Assembly: GCF_042453785.1 (NCBI RefSeq)
Contig: NC_091677.1
Span: 28,583,501 to 28,647,500, forward strand
DNA length: 64,000 nucleotides
Source of the DNA: Malus domestica
Lineage: Eukaryota > Streptophyta > Magnoliopsida > Rosales > Rosaceae
Direction: 5' to 3'
The first letter of the stretch is position 1; every line of letters begins with the position of its first letter. Below the pieces are notes generated by a model. It worked only from the letters and a program-made list of their open reading frames with translations. It was not told the DNA's origin and searched no databases. Position numbers and translations under genes: made by a program. Positions 33,107-43,692 of this stretch are shown piece by piece.

Positions 33107-33749
33107 CGGAAAGACACAGAAGGAGAAGCAAGAGACGAGCAGAGAGGAGGGGGAAGAAGGAGAGGGAATCAGTATTTTTAGAAGCGTTTTAGGGGCGCCA
33201 AAGCAGCAAAACATAGCTTTTTGGGGAAGCTTTGGAGGTAATCGGGTTGCCGCTGCCGGCAGGAGGTGACGCCGGCAACGATGGGATGGAAGGTTGGGTG
33301 GGCGCAGAGGAGAGAATGGACGGAAGGTTGGGTGGGAGCGGGGGTTGAGGTAGGAGAGGCCCAAAATTTTTTTTTAAAATTTTTAATATCGACGTGACGT
33401 CCAGTCATTGATCACGTGGATGTCACATCATCAGTTAACAGTTGATTTAACAGTAACTTTAAAGCATGTATGAAAGTGTATCAAAATAATAACTTCAGGT
33501 ACCACTGAAGGATAAAAAAAAAACTTCATGTACGTTGAAAACCAATAAATTTTAGGATAGTAAACTGAGTATTATGATCCTAACTATATTAAAAGGTTAT
33601 TTTTACTATTTATTTATACTATTTTTTAATAAAAAGATATTCACATGTGTTAGAGTGTCTTAACTTTATTAGAAAACTAATAAAAACGATATAATGATAA
33701 GTATACCAAAAAGCAAACCAAATGTGAATAATTTGCTTGAGTCGTCAGC

Positions 33750-34259
33750 AAGGTCTAAAATATCGATATTATCCTGATATTTTCATCAAAATTTCCGTGT
33801 TTTTGAACTACCGATATTTCTGATATTATAGATATTTTAGACCTTGATAGGAACTCTATGTGGTACTAAGTCACTCATGTATCTTACCATGCAATGTATA
33901 AAGTGTAAAATATTGTACTAATTCATTATATATAAATGATTATAGTGTGTTTAAACTTCTTTCATTAATTACTACATATGTTCTACACGCACAATGTTTG
34001 TCAGATCGCTATATAATCAACTTAAATCAATTAAATCCATCATGCAATGCATTTCCTTCCAATTGTTTATGATAAACTAATAGATAATTGACTAAATAAA
34101 CATCCTGCAAAGTTTCAATAAAAATTTCCAAGTTTTTCTTATAATTTTCGTGGTTTTTATTCAATTTTTATCGATATCGATAATATCCCGATATTTCCAT
34201 CGAAATTTCCGTGTTTTTAAACTACCGATATTTTCGATATCATCAATATTTTAGACCTT
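33750..34259. repeat. Palindromic non-autonomous repeat with ATATCGATAT-rich ends
   Basis: About 510 bp. It begins AAGGTCTAAAATATCGATAT and ends ATATTTTAGACCTTA. Each end is itself a roughly 90-bp hairpin-prone unit sharing AAATTTCCGTGTTTTTRAACTACCGATATTT. Imperfect flanking words TCGTCAG (33742-33748) and TTGTCAG (34262-34268) may be a decayed TSD. No coding capacity. Confidence 0.6.
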
Positions 34260-34411
34260 AGTTGTCAGGGAGAGTTGAGAGTACCAAGGTTCGAAAACAC
34301 TGCAGAATCTAGTAACCTACAGCTGTATTTTTTGGAATACATGCAATTTATCTCTCCCATAATTCATACAAAAGTTGAAAAATGTCGGAGGGGCTTTATT
34401 TGTTTATGAAC

Positions 34412-34560
34412 AATGTTAAAGGAATTATATTTATAAATTAAATAATGTATCATAATATAAATTAAGAATATTTATTAATACTTAATTAATAATTCAATTA
34501 TCAAATTTCATGTTATTTAGTTTACTACAATTTATTTATAAATTTAATTTTTTAACATTA
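34412..34560. repeat. MITE family B, copy 2
   Basis: Inverted ends AATGTTAAAGGAATTATATT...AATTTAATTTTTTAACATT, plus the word TATAAATTAAATAATGT shared with copy 1 (TATAAATTAAATGATGT). Confidence 0.55.
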
Positions 34561-35079
34561 TTTTTTATTTATGACTCCAAATACCAATGTGAAATGGATT
34601 ACTCGCAGTTGCAGGGTCCACTGCTTGTTTTCTTTTGTACTCAAAAGAGAAAGCAAACGAAAAAAATTAGTTCTTTATGTTTAACAAGAAAAAAAAAGTT
34701 CTTGACTTTTGGGGATTTTCGATTTTGTACTCAAATGTTTATATTTTTTACAAGCGTTATTTTAATCTAAAGTTTAAACAAATGAATTGAACAAAACTAT
34801 TCAATAAAACAGGACAATCTATCACTTGTACAGATTAAAATGGCTAGAATTTCTCAAAAGCTGAAATTCATTTTTTTTTTTTTTTGGTGAATATTGCTGA
34901 AGACCTAAAATGTGCAACAACACTCAAATCGGTTGCAACGAACATAAATATTGATCTGCTTCGTACAGAAAACAAAATCGAGAGCAATTTATCCACTCCA
35001 TACAGACTTAACCTTGTCCTAGGCTAGATCGTTAACAAAAATATTCCAGGGAAAACGCGAGCAAGTGCTCGCTTGCTCG
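34561..35079. other. Downstream flank of the X8 gene
   Basis: AT-rich with a T-run near 34872-34885. The part next to 35080 is the X8 gene's 3' untranslated side (minus strand). No other gene recognised. Confidence 0.4.
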
Positions 35080-36445
35080 CTAACCCATTGCCCATGTATT
35101 ATATGCAATGACCAGAAAACTGGTAACGAGGGGCCAAATCCATTGCTCAGAAATCTTATTGCTGCCGTTCAAATTTTCACTAGGTCCCATTCCATTTCCA
35201 TATGCTGTTGATGGACTGGAGATGCTTGCATTGCTCGCTGATAAGCTGTTGCATCATAAAACAATAAACCTTATTATATCATTACAAATCTAGATCACTA
35301 ATAATGTCAGTACCAAGTTTTGGAGAAAAACTTCAATAAGGTTGAACAATCACTTTATCATCTTCAATAAAAAACAAATGACCGGTTATATTTGGGTCCT
35401 ACATGGGCCCATTTTGGTGAAGCCCATGCAGAGGTCACTTCGTTTGTGTCTTGCAAAGGAGAATGACTTGTATTAAATGGTTACATTGTGATAGTGACGA
35501 CCCGTTTGAATAGCATAATGCCACGTAGAATAAAATTAATACATGACATTATATTATTACACCATTGTGTCACCGTAAAGATGTATCCAGTTCATCCAAG
35601 TTGCTCACCTTGCACAAACGGTGATGCGACTTTGACTGCGTCTATCTCACTACTATTACATCATTTATTTAAGAAAAATTAATAAAAATAGTTTAAAATT
35701 TTTGAGTTTTAACGATAAGGCTAAATACCAGGATTGATTTTTTAATGTAAAAATATAATTTTTCTTTAAAATAAACAGTTCAGGAATTTTTCGTTAAAGT
35801 ACCCTTATTTAATTCTCCGAAACGGCCAAACGCAGCTATAAAAATTCTAATTGAAAAAACAATTAAAAAACAGAAATCTAACCATGCAAATGTAACAAGT
35901 TGAAGGAGTTACCTGGATGGGAATTTGCACTTATCATGACCTGGATAGGAAAGAAAAAATACAGTTTACGTGAAGATCGCAATGAAATCAGAAAAATGGA
36001 TTTTCAGCATCTAAATCGAGCAGGAACCCATCTATGATTTAACTTTTAATGTCCAATTAAATTTTTTTCCCAAAGAAAAAAAAAAGTGCAAATAATATTA
36101 GAACCTACTGGGATTCAGAGAAGTGAGTGCGGCAGTGTTATCAAAGTTGCAACTATCGTCGGTCATGCCGTGTTTCAGAAAGTAGTCGTTGAAAGCGTAG
36201 GAGGCAGTGTTCTGGGTGTCGGCGGGGTCGTAGCAGGGCCCACCTTGCTGGATTGGGCTGCAGTCGGCCCCACCAGGCCCGCATGCCCAGTTCAGCGCCG
36301 TCAGCAGGGGGGCGTCCTCCGCGTTGTTCTTGGCCACGCACCACAGCTCGGTCGTAACCACGCCGTCCTTGGCCGTGGAAGGCAGGATCAAAAGGCAGAA
36401 GAGGGCGAGTGAGAGGATGATAGAGAAAGCGATGTTTTTGTGCAT
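35080..36445 (-). CDS. X8/CBM43 domain protein, plasmodesmata callose-binding type, GPI-anchored
   Basis: Three exons on the minus strand: 36445-36109 (337 nt), 35940-35913 (28 nt) and 35245-35080 (166 nt). They join in frame to 177 codons (176 residues). Introns are GT-AG (36108-35941 and 35912-35246). A signal peptide covers about residues 1-25. The X8 domain covers about 33-120, with LWCVAKNNAED, WACGPGGADC, IQQGGPCYDP and all six cysteines (36, 55, 62, 71, 99 and 117); the sixth is encoded by the 28-nt exon. A Ser/Asn-rich linker and a hydrophobic tail (WPLVTSFLVIA, near the end) fit a GPI-anchor signal. Proteins of this class bind callose at the plasmodesmal neck and limit cell-to-cell traffic. 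The precise PDCB number is not assigned. Confidence 0.88.
35671..35800. repeat. Family D repeat, single arm, inside intron 2 of the X8 gene
   Basis: AAGAAAAATTAATAAAAAT...TTTTTCGTTAAAGT aligns with the foldback arms at 24222-24376 (inverse) and 30823-30925 (same sense), sharing TTTGAGTTTTAA(C/T)GATAAGG. Confidence 0.5.
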
Positions 36446-36532
36446 TTTGAGAGAGAGAGAGAGGTAATGAAATTGGCGTTTGCTTCTGGGTTTGGGAGAG
36501 ACGGAGAAATCGAGAGAGGAGCTGAGGAGGGG

Positions 36533-36545
36533 AATAATATTATAG
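36533..36545 (-). promoter_or_regulatory. Candidate TATA box of the X8 gene
   Basis: CTATAATATTATT on the minus strand, about 90-100 bp before the ATG at 36445. A CT-rich leader lies between, typical of plant promoters. Confidence 0.4.
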
Positions 36546-37253
36546 CCGTTTGTTTTGGTAAGCTAATTTATTAATTGTGGAAGATGGGAGGCCGAACGGG
36601 GATGCAGAGGAAAAGTGACCGTTACTTGAGGAAGTAAAGGAAAGCAACGCAATTACAGACTACACTATTACGTGTTAGAAGAGGGTGGTCCTTTTGCAAC
36701 TAATGTATACTTCCATTATGTATTTACCACCACGTATTCAAACTTACATAATTATCTAATAAATATTTGTCATATGATGTCACATATTACGAGTTACACG
36801 AGAGTTTTTCAGTAGAGACTTAAGTAATGTAATTGTTAGAAACTATTATTAGATACTTATAAAATCTCTGGGTTAAGCTAAGTTGTCAAACAATAAAAAT
36901 GTGGACAAGTCTAGGTTTCCAAGATGAATAATGTAGCATGCCTCGATTTTTGTGTAAGTGGCACCTTACCTCATTTTCTGTATGTCATTTGACGTGCGTT
37001 GTTCCGTGTGTTGTTCTAGTTAGGCTTATAAGTTGAGCTACGTATTCTATTCAAATGTGGACGATGATACTTGTGTGTGACGTTTATGTCGCGTCTTGGT
37101 TTGACGTGCACAATAACTTGTGTGCTCTTCGATTTTGTGTTATGCTTTGATCTGTATTGATTATGAAATAAGTGATTTTAATATTATGCTGAAGGCTATT
37201 TTTTATATAAATTTGGTGGTTGGTATTACTTTATTGAATATACCAGATACTTA
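36546..37253. other. Intergenic, nothing recognised
   Basis: Upstream region of the X8 gene. No frame or repeat recognised. Confidence 0.4.
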
Positions 37254-37262
37254 TAAATAATT

Positions 37263-37657
37263 AAGAAAATTGTAACAATAGTCTCTCAATTTTAACTCAA
37301 TTTGAGCAATGGTTCATCAACTAAAAATCTATGATTATTGGTCCCTTAACTCATCAAAATGTGCAGTTATGGTCATTTTCGTCAGCTTCGTTAGAATTCC
37401 ATCAAAATAAGCCATGTTGGAAGGACAATTGCTACAATTTGGTTCAATTTTTCTCATTTGGTTTTTCATATTTGCCTCTTGATTCAGCCTCACTTGTGCT
37501 GCACGTAACTCATTTTGACGGAAGTTCTAACGGAGTTGACAAAAATGATCATACCTGCACATTTTGACGAGTTAAAAAATCAATGGTGATAGATTTTTAG
37601 TTGAGGGACTATTACTCCAATTGGGTTAAAATTGAAGGACCATGCTACAATTTCCTC
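37263..37657. mobile_element. Small MULE-type foldback element
   Basis: 395 bp, nearly all inverted repeat: AAGAAAATTGTAACAATAGT at the left pairs with ACCATGCTACAATTTCCTC at the right, and the arms continue through ACTAAAAATCTAT and CAAAATGTGCAG(T/G)TATG. Flanking 9-mers TAAATAATT (37254-37262) and TAAATGATT (37658-37666) match at 8 of 9, as expected for a slightly aged Mutator-type TSD. Confidence 0.75.
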
Positions 37658-37747
37658 TAAATGATTTAAGCCGATGTTGCTTTTAAATTCAAAAATAATA
37701 ATTTAGTTTTTTTATTGTGTGTATGTGTGTGTATTATATGAGAGACG

Positions 37748-38310
37748 CTAAAAAAAGTTGAGATTCCACTATAAATCAATTGGCAATGTGGAGAGTAGCT
37801 CAACTTACTTATAAGGTACATTTTCTCATCAATGTGAGATTCATTCTAAACACACCCCCTCAAGTGTGGTGAATTTTTAAGCCTAATGCGTGGACAACAC
37901 AACCGGACGACGTGGAGCACTTGTGGCCATTTCGCTTCGCACGTGGGACAACCTGCTCTGATACCATGAAAAAAATTGATGTTTCTCTATAAAACCCATT
38001 GACAATATAGGAAGTAACCCAACTTACTTATAAACCCATGCAAAATCTCTCCTCTCATCATTGTGGGATTCATTCTCAACACACCCCTTCACGTATGGCG
38101 AATTTTCAAACCTAACACGTGAACAATACAACGAGGTGACTTGGAGAACGTGTGGCCGTTTGGCTTCACACGCGAGACAAATCTGCTCTGATACCATGAA
38201 AAAAGTTTAAGTTCCACCATAAAATCAATTAGCAATATGGGAAGTAGCCCAGCTTACTTATAAGCCCGTGCAATGTCTATCATCTCATCAATATGGATTC
38301 ATTCTCAACA
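37748..38310 (-). mobile_element. Tandem TRIM retrotransposon (three LTRs, two interiors)
   Basis: On the minus strand, three roughly 105-115-bp LTR copies (38310-38197, 38081-37967, 37852-about 37748) begin TGTTGAGAATGAATC (TGTTTAGAATG in the last) and end TTTTTTCA where intact. Each of the first two is followed directly by a primer site TGGTATCAGAGCAG and a roughly 115-bp interior ending in a purine tract (GAAGGGGTG or AGGGGGTG) before the next LTR. This LTR-interior-LTR-interior-LTR layout fits a TRIM enlarged by unequal recombination. No coding sequence; no clear TSD. Confidence 0.75.
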
Positions 38311-38372
38311 AATGCTAAAGAGACTCTCTCAAAAGTGGAACTCTCTATGGACTTTCTGCCTATTCAATTTTT

Positions 38373-38527
38373 AAGAAATGCTGAGGGAACTCTCCATGGA
38401 TTCTCTACTACCTCATGTTTTTTGCTCAATGTTTTATAATGTTGGCATGGAAATTGACATTACACTGTGAGGTGTTAGAGAGTTCATGGAGAATCCCATT
38501 TTTTTTAGAGTCTCCTTTTCATTTCTC
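38373..38527. repeat. MITE family A, copy 3
   Basis: AGAAATGCTGAGGGAACTCT at the left, with an inverted counterpart near AGAGTCTCC...CATTTCT at the right. Core TTTTATAATGTTGGCATGG is shared with the other copies. A partial further copy continues to about 38610. Confidence 0.55.
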
Positions 38528-38610
38528 TCATGTGTTTCGTACAATATTTTGTAATGTTAACACGAAAATTGATGTTAAAATTGTAAAATAGTAGAGTCTA
38601 TATATTTACT

Positions 38611-39090
38611 CAAACTCTATATAACACTATTCGATTTAGCAATTGAGTAATGGTTGTAGGCTTTTAAGAAAAGCAAGCAACTGAGGAGAAAAGAAAAGTG
38701 TTTTCTAAAGAGAAATTCAAGCTCCATTGAGCTTGAAAATGAGAGTGAAATATTCATCACCTCATATACCACAAAACATGTTTCTCCTATTAAAGGAAGA
38801 GTGGGCTAGCTAGCTTTTTTCACTCTTCCTCTTGTTCCCACATCCAAGAGGCATCCTAAAGGAGATCTGAAGCCCCTTCACCAAGGGATGAACAAATTTG
38901 TGAAAGCATAGTAGTGCTTCAGAAGGTAAAGGCCAATCCCTTTCATCATCCCTCTCATTTTGTTTTGACTCGTCAAAAGAATTAGTCTTTAAAGATCTGT
39001 TTTTGCTTTTTTTTTATTTTTTTATTTGCATGCATGTCGTTGGATCAAAAATCCAAGTTTTCTTAAATTGTTTCCAACGATTAGTTGTAG
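38611..39090. other. Intergenic, nothing recognised
   Basis: No gene seen. Mixed AT- and purine-rich sequence between two MITEs. Confidence 0.35.
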
Positions 39091-39256
39091 GAGAAATTTT
39101 TCATTATGACCGGAACATTGGTGATACACCACGTGTTTTTATACAAGTGGTTGGAAATTTTATTTTTAAAATTATTAACTTTCGAACACATATCTCACCA
39201 TTTATATAGTGACACGTGGTGTACCACCCCATATTCCGATCACACTGAAAAATCTC
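39091..39256. repeat. MITE family E
   Basis: 166 bp with inverted ends GAGAAATTTTTCATTATGAC and a right end GATCACACTGAAAAATCTC. CACCACGTG and CACGTGGTG words face each other inside the arms. AT-rich interior. Confidence 0.65.
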
Positions 39257-39292
39257 GAGTTATAGGCCTTGACCCGAACTGAGGATCGCAAC

Positions 39293-39836
39293 TGTGAAGC
39301 CATAAATAATCAAGAGGTGACACGTGGATTTTTGGGTTAAAATGACAAAATTACCCTCAAGGCACATCGGGATTCCTACGCGCGAGCAGTGGATAATCAT
39401 CCCTCAATCAAGTCAAAGGTGCCCAAATAGGTAACAAATTCAAAGTTATTTCATCTATCCTCATCCTATATTTTCCACAAGGTAATTATTTCATAACCTT
39501 CAAAATATTACATATAAATTGTGTTAATTGGCTAATTAATGAATTTATTTCTTATTAATCCATTATATACCAATTAAATCACCCATTTCACACAAAAATA
39601 CGCCAAAGGGCCGGCCACCTTTTCTCAAAAAGGGGACCATCCATGCTTAATATATTGAACCCCATTTTCTCTAAAAACCTAAGTCCATACTCTTGCAAAA
39701 CTTCAAAAACTCTCTAAACACTTTTCTCTTTAAATTCTAACTTTGGCATCAAAGGTTCTTTAGCCAAAGCCCCCCCCCATTCATCGTGTGTGTGTACTTT
39801 TGTCCAAAATCAAGGAGGAAGAAATTTGCATCCACA
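39293..39836 (+). repeat. 5' LTR of the deleted gypsy element
   Basis: 544 bp. Shares the GACACGTGGA...GGGATTCCTACGCGCG start region and the TTTGGCATC...GGTTCTT..GCCAAAGC end region with the large Tat LTR, but lacks much of its middle. The leader after it (TGCTTTCATTGAGAGTTG) is nearly the same as at 9075-9095. Confidence 0.85.
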
Positions 39837-39995
39837 AATTGATGCTTTCATTGAGAGTTGAGTCCCACACTCGTAGAAGACTCTCGCATCCAAGTTTTTT
39901 CTATTTCTTGTCCATTTGTAGATTTTTCGTACGTTTTTATTATTAGAATTTTTTATTTGCAAAAATTCTTTGATAAAACGTAAAAGAGAAGTACA

Positions 39996-40805
39996 ATGGC
40001 TAGAAATTTAGAAAATTCAAAAAGTGAAAATTTCAATATTCAATAGATGGGACCGCAGTGATCCAAGAGGCTAAATGTGACAATAAATAGAGCGGCACCA
40101 CCACCACGAGTTTCCACCACGGGAACCATCGCAATGGCCACCCGCGGAGAGGTTCATGGTGTCACCACCACGGCCTAAGCCTTGCCATCCAAGGCCCACG
40201 GCACCAAAGCCATGACCAAACCCATGGCACTCTAAGCCCAATGCGAGCCCAACGCGTTACTAAGCCGAGCCCTAGCCTTGCATCCACGTGCGCCACATGC
40301 CAAGCAGCCCACTCCCATGGCCCAGCCTACTCCAGCTGAGCAGCTCAATCTCATGGCCCAGTTTGCTACCGTTGAGCAACCCACTCTCATGGCCCAGCCT
40401 ACTCTTGCCGAGCAGCCTACTCTCGCAGCCCAGTTTGCTCATGTGGCCTTCTAAGTAGCCCAAATGGATCCAAGATTAGTTCAACTGTCCCGGCTCCAAA
40501 TTTCCAGACTGACGATCGAACCAGGAGTATTTTTACCGTATTTTTCTACGGATTTGACATTTCCCAACTCAAATCTCGTGTCCGGAGTCTACCACACTTC
40601 CACTGCTCAAAGAGACGCATTCATTCCAAGCTATTCCAACCCAAATGGAGAACAACACTTATCTCGACAAGTCATAGAGTTAACGAGCCCCCTCGCACAG
40701 CAGGCGACCTTAGTGAACCAGCTCTTGCAACGCACCGAGATGCAACGTGGCCCAGACGAGGTGTCCCGAAGTAAGACAATGGCAGACAAAGAACCTGTCC
40801 AATAG
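39996..40805 (+). pseudogene. Gag N-terminal ORF remnant of the deleted gypsy element
   Basis: ATG at 39996 corresponds to 9234 in the large element (both start MxRNLENS-like). The repeats have collapsed to short Gln/Pro-rich stretches. A frame at 40464-40803 retains LTFPNSNLVSGVYH and EQHLSRQVIELTS. Several stops. Confidence 0.65.
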
Positions 40806-41355
40806 CATCCCGATAAGCAGCCACAAACTGAGCTTTCGGGCAGTGTACACTCCCGATTGGGCCCCTAAGATACATTCACGGACTAGCATACATTCAAGGT
40901 TGGGCTCACACTCTAATAGTCAACATGAGCAACCTTCCAGGCGAAGTGTTCATTCGTGGCTAAGCCCACAAGGAGCATCATCCACCTCACATCGGAGTAG
41001 GCAGCACGACGGACGGAGAGAAGCAGTCACTCAATCCGGCTCAAGTTCAACCAGCAGCCTGTGAAGAACTTGTTCGCCTGCTAGGAACGCACCACACATG
41101 TTGCATCCACGGCATAGACGAGCCAAACATATAGAAGAACAACCTAGACTAGCAGGTCATGGCTGGAGGTAGCCGAGAGCTCCACTACCCCAACAAAGGC
41201 AAATTCAGGAAAAGTAGAGAGACTCTTGACCAAACGATTACGTAATTTCCAACGCAACGAGGTCACCGGCAAGGCACTACAATGGAACATAACCAACATA
41301 AACATGTTACCCTTCACGGACAAGATCGAGTAAGCAGAGCCTCCACGTGAGTTCA

Positions 41356-41846
41356 GCATGGCATATTTCACATCTTTCAAAGGGGATGAAGACCCAGAGA
41401 GACACTTAAAGCACTACCAAAGCGCAATGATCCTCTATCGAAACAACAACGATCTTATGTGCAAGATATTCGCCACCACTCTACAAGGCGATGCGCAAGA
41501 TTAGTTCAACACCCTGCCGCTACAATCCATCCAGAGTTTTGATGAACTTTTTTTTGTTTTCACCAAAGAATATTCATCCTATCGTTCGATCAAAAAGAAG
41601 TCTGACCATTTGTTCAATGTCAAAAAGATCCCAAAAGAGTCTCTGCACGACTATGTGAAAAAGTTCAAAGCAGATAAGGCAAGGATAGTCGGATGCAACA
41701 ACTTGATAGCTAGAGCAGCTTTCCAAAAAGGACTTCCAGCAGACCACCAGTTATTTGAAAAATTGATCATGAAAGAAAATCTAACTCTGGCAGACTCTTT
41801 CGTTCTAGCAGAGAAGTATGCACTTTGGGACGAGGCTTGCCGATGC
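41356..41846 (+). pseudogene. Gag domain of the deleted gypsy element
   Basis: Matches the gag domain at 10800-11290: FTSFKGDEDPERHLKHYQ, a stop in place of Trp in the QD(W)F motif near 41502, FTKEYSSYRSIKKKSDHL and KESLHDYVKKFKADK to LWDEA. At about 41845 it breaks off and RNase H sequence follows. Confidence 0.8.
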
Positions 41847-43255
41847 ACATTTAAGGACTTAAAGAAGTACCTGACATCACATTCCTACTATCCAAACCAG
41901 AAGCAGCAGAGAACTTATTCGCATGTTTGACAGTATCTAAAGCAGCAATAAGCTCTACCATCATGTGAGAAGAGCAACGGGCCTGACTACCCGCATTCCA
42001 CAGTTCAAAAGCTCTCATCGATGTTATTAGAAATTCAAAAGCTAACTTTGGCGATAGTTGTTGCAACCCTGAAACTCAAGTTTTACCTTCAAACGCATGC
42101 AGCTATCTTCATGACACACTATTCCGCCCATTCCAGACACGCGACAATAAAGGCATAAGACATTGGGGAATGCAAAGTTTTCTGACGAACGCAACAACTC
42201 AGCCCAAAAGACACGCCAAGGGTAAACGAACACTAGAATAACATACTCAGAAGAAAGTTTCATCCTCGTCGCCCTAAAAGATTCTACATAGGAGCAACAT
42301 GTACCTGCAGTTGAGTACCACTTCCTGTTACGTGTCACACTATCCTTACCAACCCTTGCTCCATAATTCAACTCTAAAGTGGTCCAATACCGGCAGTTGA
42401 GCATTTCCTGCTACGTGTAACATGGTCCCAGCTCCACGGCACCCTGCTACACATTCACGACACAACAGAGTGGCCCAACGACGCCCGAGAGGTAGCCGAG
42501 CACGCCCTAGCGGCGCCTGCTCCACCCGATGGAGACTTCTGGCATTTGCATGTCCATGCCACATCCAACTATAAAGGTTCAAGAGCAGGCGTAGTCCTTG
42601 TCACCCAGACGATTCGATGCCTGAACAGGCGATCACTCTAAGCTTCAAAACATCCAACAACGAAGTAGAATACGAGACACTACTAGCAGGCCTCCAAATG
42701 GCAAAAAACTTGGCAATTAAAAAGCTCGCAATTCATTCTGATTCCCAATTAATCACTAGCCAGACTGCTTTAGGCATTTCAGACTTACACCCTCACTTAA
42801 GTTCCATAGGCAAACAATGCCCACGTGGACACACTAATCGGCCTAGGCTCCGCCATCGACCACCAACTCAAATGCTCTATTCCGATGGAGTATCTAGATG
42901 AGCCAAGCATAGAGGCGAAGCCAGTAGCCGAGGTGTCACATGTTAGTACAACTGCAAACGGACGAGATTCTATTGTAGACTACCTGGTCAATGGCACATT
43001 CCCCATAAAAAGATTGGAGTCTAGGAAGCTCCAAATCAAGGCAGCACGTTACTACATGTGGAACGGCATTCTCATCCGAAAATCTTACACCATACCACAT
43101 CTCCGCTGCCTAGCGTTTCCCAATGACTTGAAGGTTCTAAGTTCAATCCACGAAGGCGTTTGTGGAAATCACTCAGGAGGTCGATCCTTAGCACATAATG
43201 CTCTTAATGCAGGCTACTGCTGGCCTACCATGCACCATTACTGCCTGCCAACGTT
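41847..43255 (+). pseudogene. RNase H, second RNase H and integrase zinc finger remnants of the deleted gypsy element
   Basis: Starts inside the gypsy RNase H (TFKDLKKYLTS), decays until the second RNase H (HLHVHATSNYKGSRAGVVL near 42545, then NNEVEYETLLAGLQMAK and HSDSQLITSQ), and continues to the integrase zinc region (SIHEGVCGNHSGGRSLA, 43147-43197). Compared with the large element about 60 bp are missing after SQLITSQ. The homology ends near 43255. Confidence 0.8.
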
Positions 43256-43261
43256 ACAATC

Positions 43262-43692
43262 CACGAAGTTATTTCATCCATCCTTATCCTATATTTTCCA
43301 CAAGGTAATTATTTCATAACCTTCAAAACATTCCATATAAATTGTTAATTGGCTAATTAATGGATTTATTCCTTATTAATCCATTAATTACCAATTAAAT
43401 CACCCATTTCACACAAAAATACCCCAAAGGGCCGACCAGTTTTTCTCAAAAAGGGGACCGGCCATGCTTTATATATTGAACCCCATTTTCTCTAAAAACC
43501 TAAGTCCACACTCTTGCAAAACTCCAAAAACTCTCTAAACACTTTTCTCTCTAAATTCTAACTTTGGCATTGGAGGTTCTTCAGCCAAAGCCCTCCCCAT
43601 TCATCGCTGGTGCGTGAGGCTTTTGGCCTTAACCAATTGTTTTGTAGGTGCAATTTTGTCCAAGATCAAGGAGGAAGAAATTTGCATCCACA
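43262..43692 (+). repeat. Truncated 3' LTR of the deleted gypsy element
   Basis: Begins at TTATTTCATCC, which corresponds to about 39444 in the 5' LTR, so roughly the first 150 bp are missing. Ends GCATCCACA. A GCTTTTGGCCTTAACC segment is present here but missing from the 5' LTR. Confidence 0.85.

Larger units (their letters stand above)
30994..33575. mobile_element. MULE-type foldback element with nested insertions
   Basis: Long inverted arms: the left from about 31615 to 32670 (interrupted by Cassandra) and the right from about 33175 to 33575. Matching parts include the GTGGTACCT(A/G)AAGT region, the CACGTGG-like block, the CAACCCCCGCTCCCA block and the TACCTCCAAAGCTTCCCC block. The outer ends resemble the MULE at 57689-59055 (TTTACTA.CCT, GGTTTTCAAC, ATGAAGTTTTTTT). 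The left tip probably lies at about 30994, just outside the Tourist-like MITE, making that MITE nested too. No TSD could be matched, so outer limits are approximate. Confidence 0.6.
39293..43692 (+). mobile_element. Deletion derivative of a Tat-lineage gypsy element
   Basis: 4,400 bp related to the 8141-20634 element but with a shorter LTR. 5' LTR is 39293-39836 (544 bp, TGTGAAGCC...ATCCACA). The 3' LTR keeps only about 43262-43692. Internal sequence retains the gag N-terminal ORF remnant, the gag domain, a jump into the RNase H region, the second RNase H, and the integrase zinc finger, then jumps straight into the middle of the 3' LTR. Protease, nearly all RT, the integrase core and the antisense gene are gone. 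Flanking 5-mers (GCAAC and ACAGC) do not match. Confidence 0.88.

Noticed and set aside
36086..36412. A 108-codon plus-strand frame
   Set aside because: Antisense shadow of the X8 gene's first exon.
42617..42901. Stand-alone gene at 42617-42901
   Set aside because: It is the second RNase H remnant of the deleted gypsy element.
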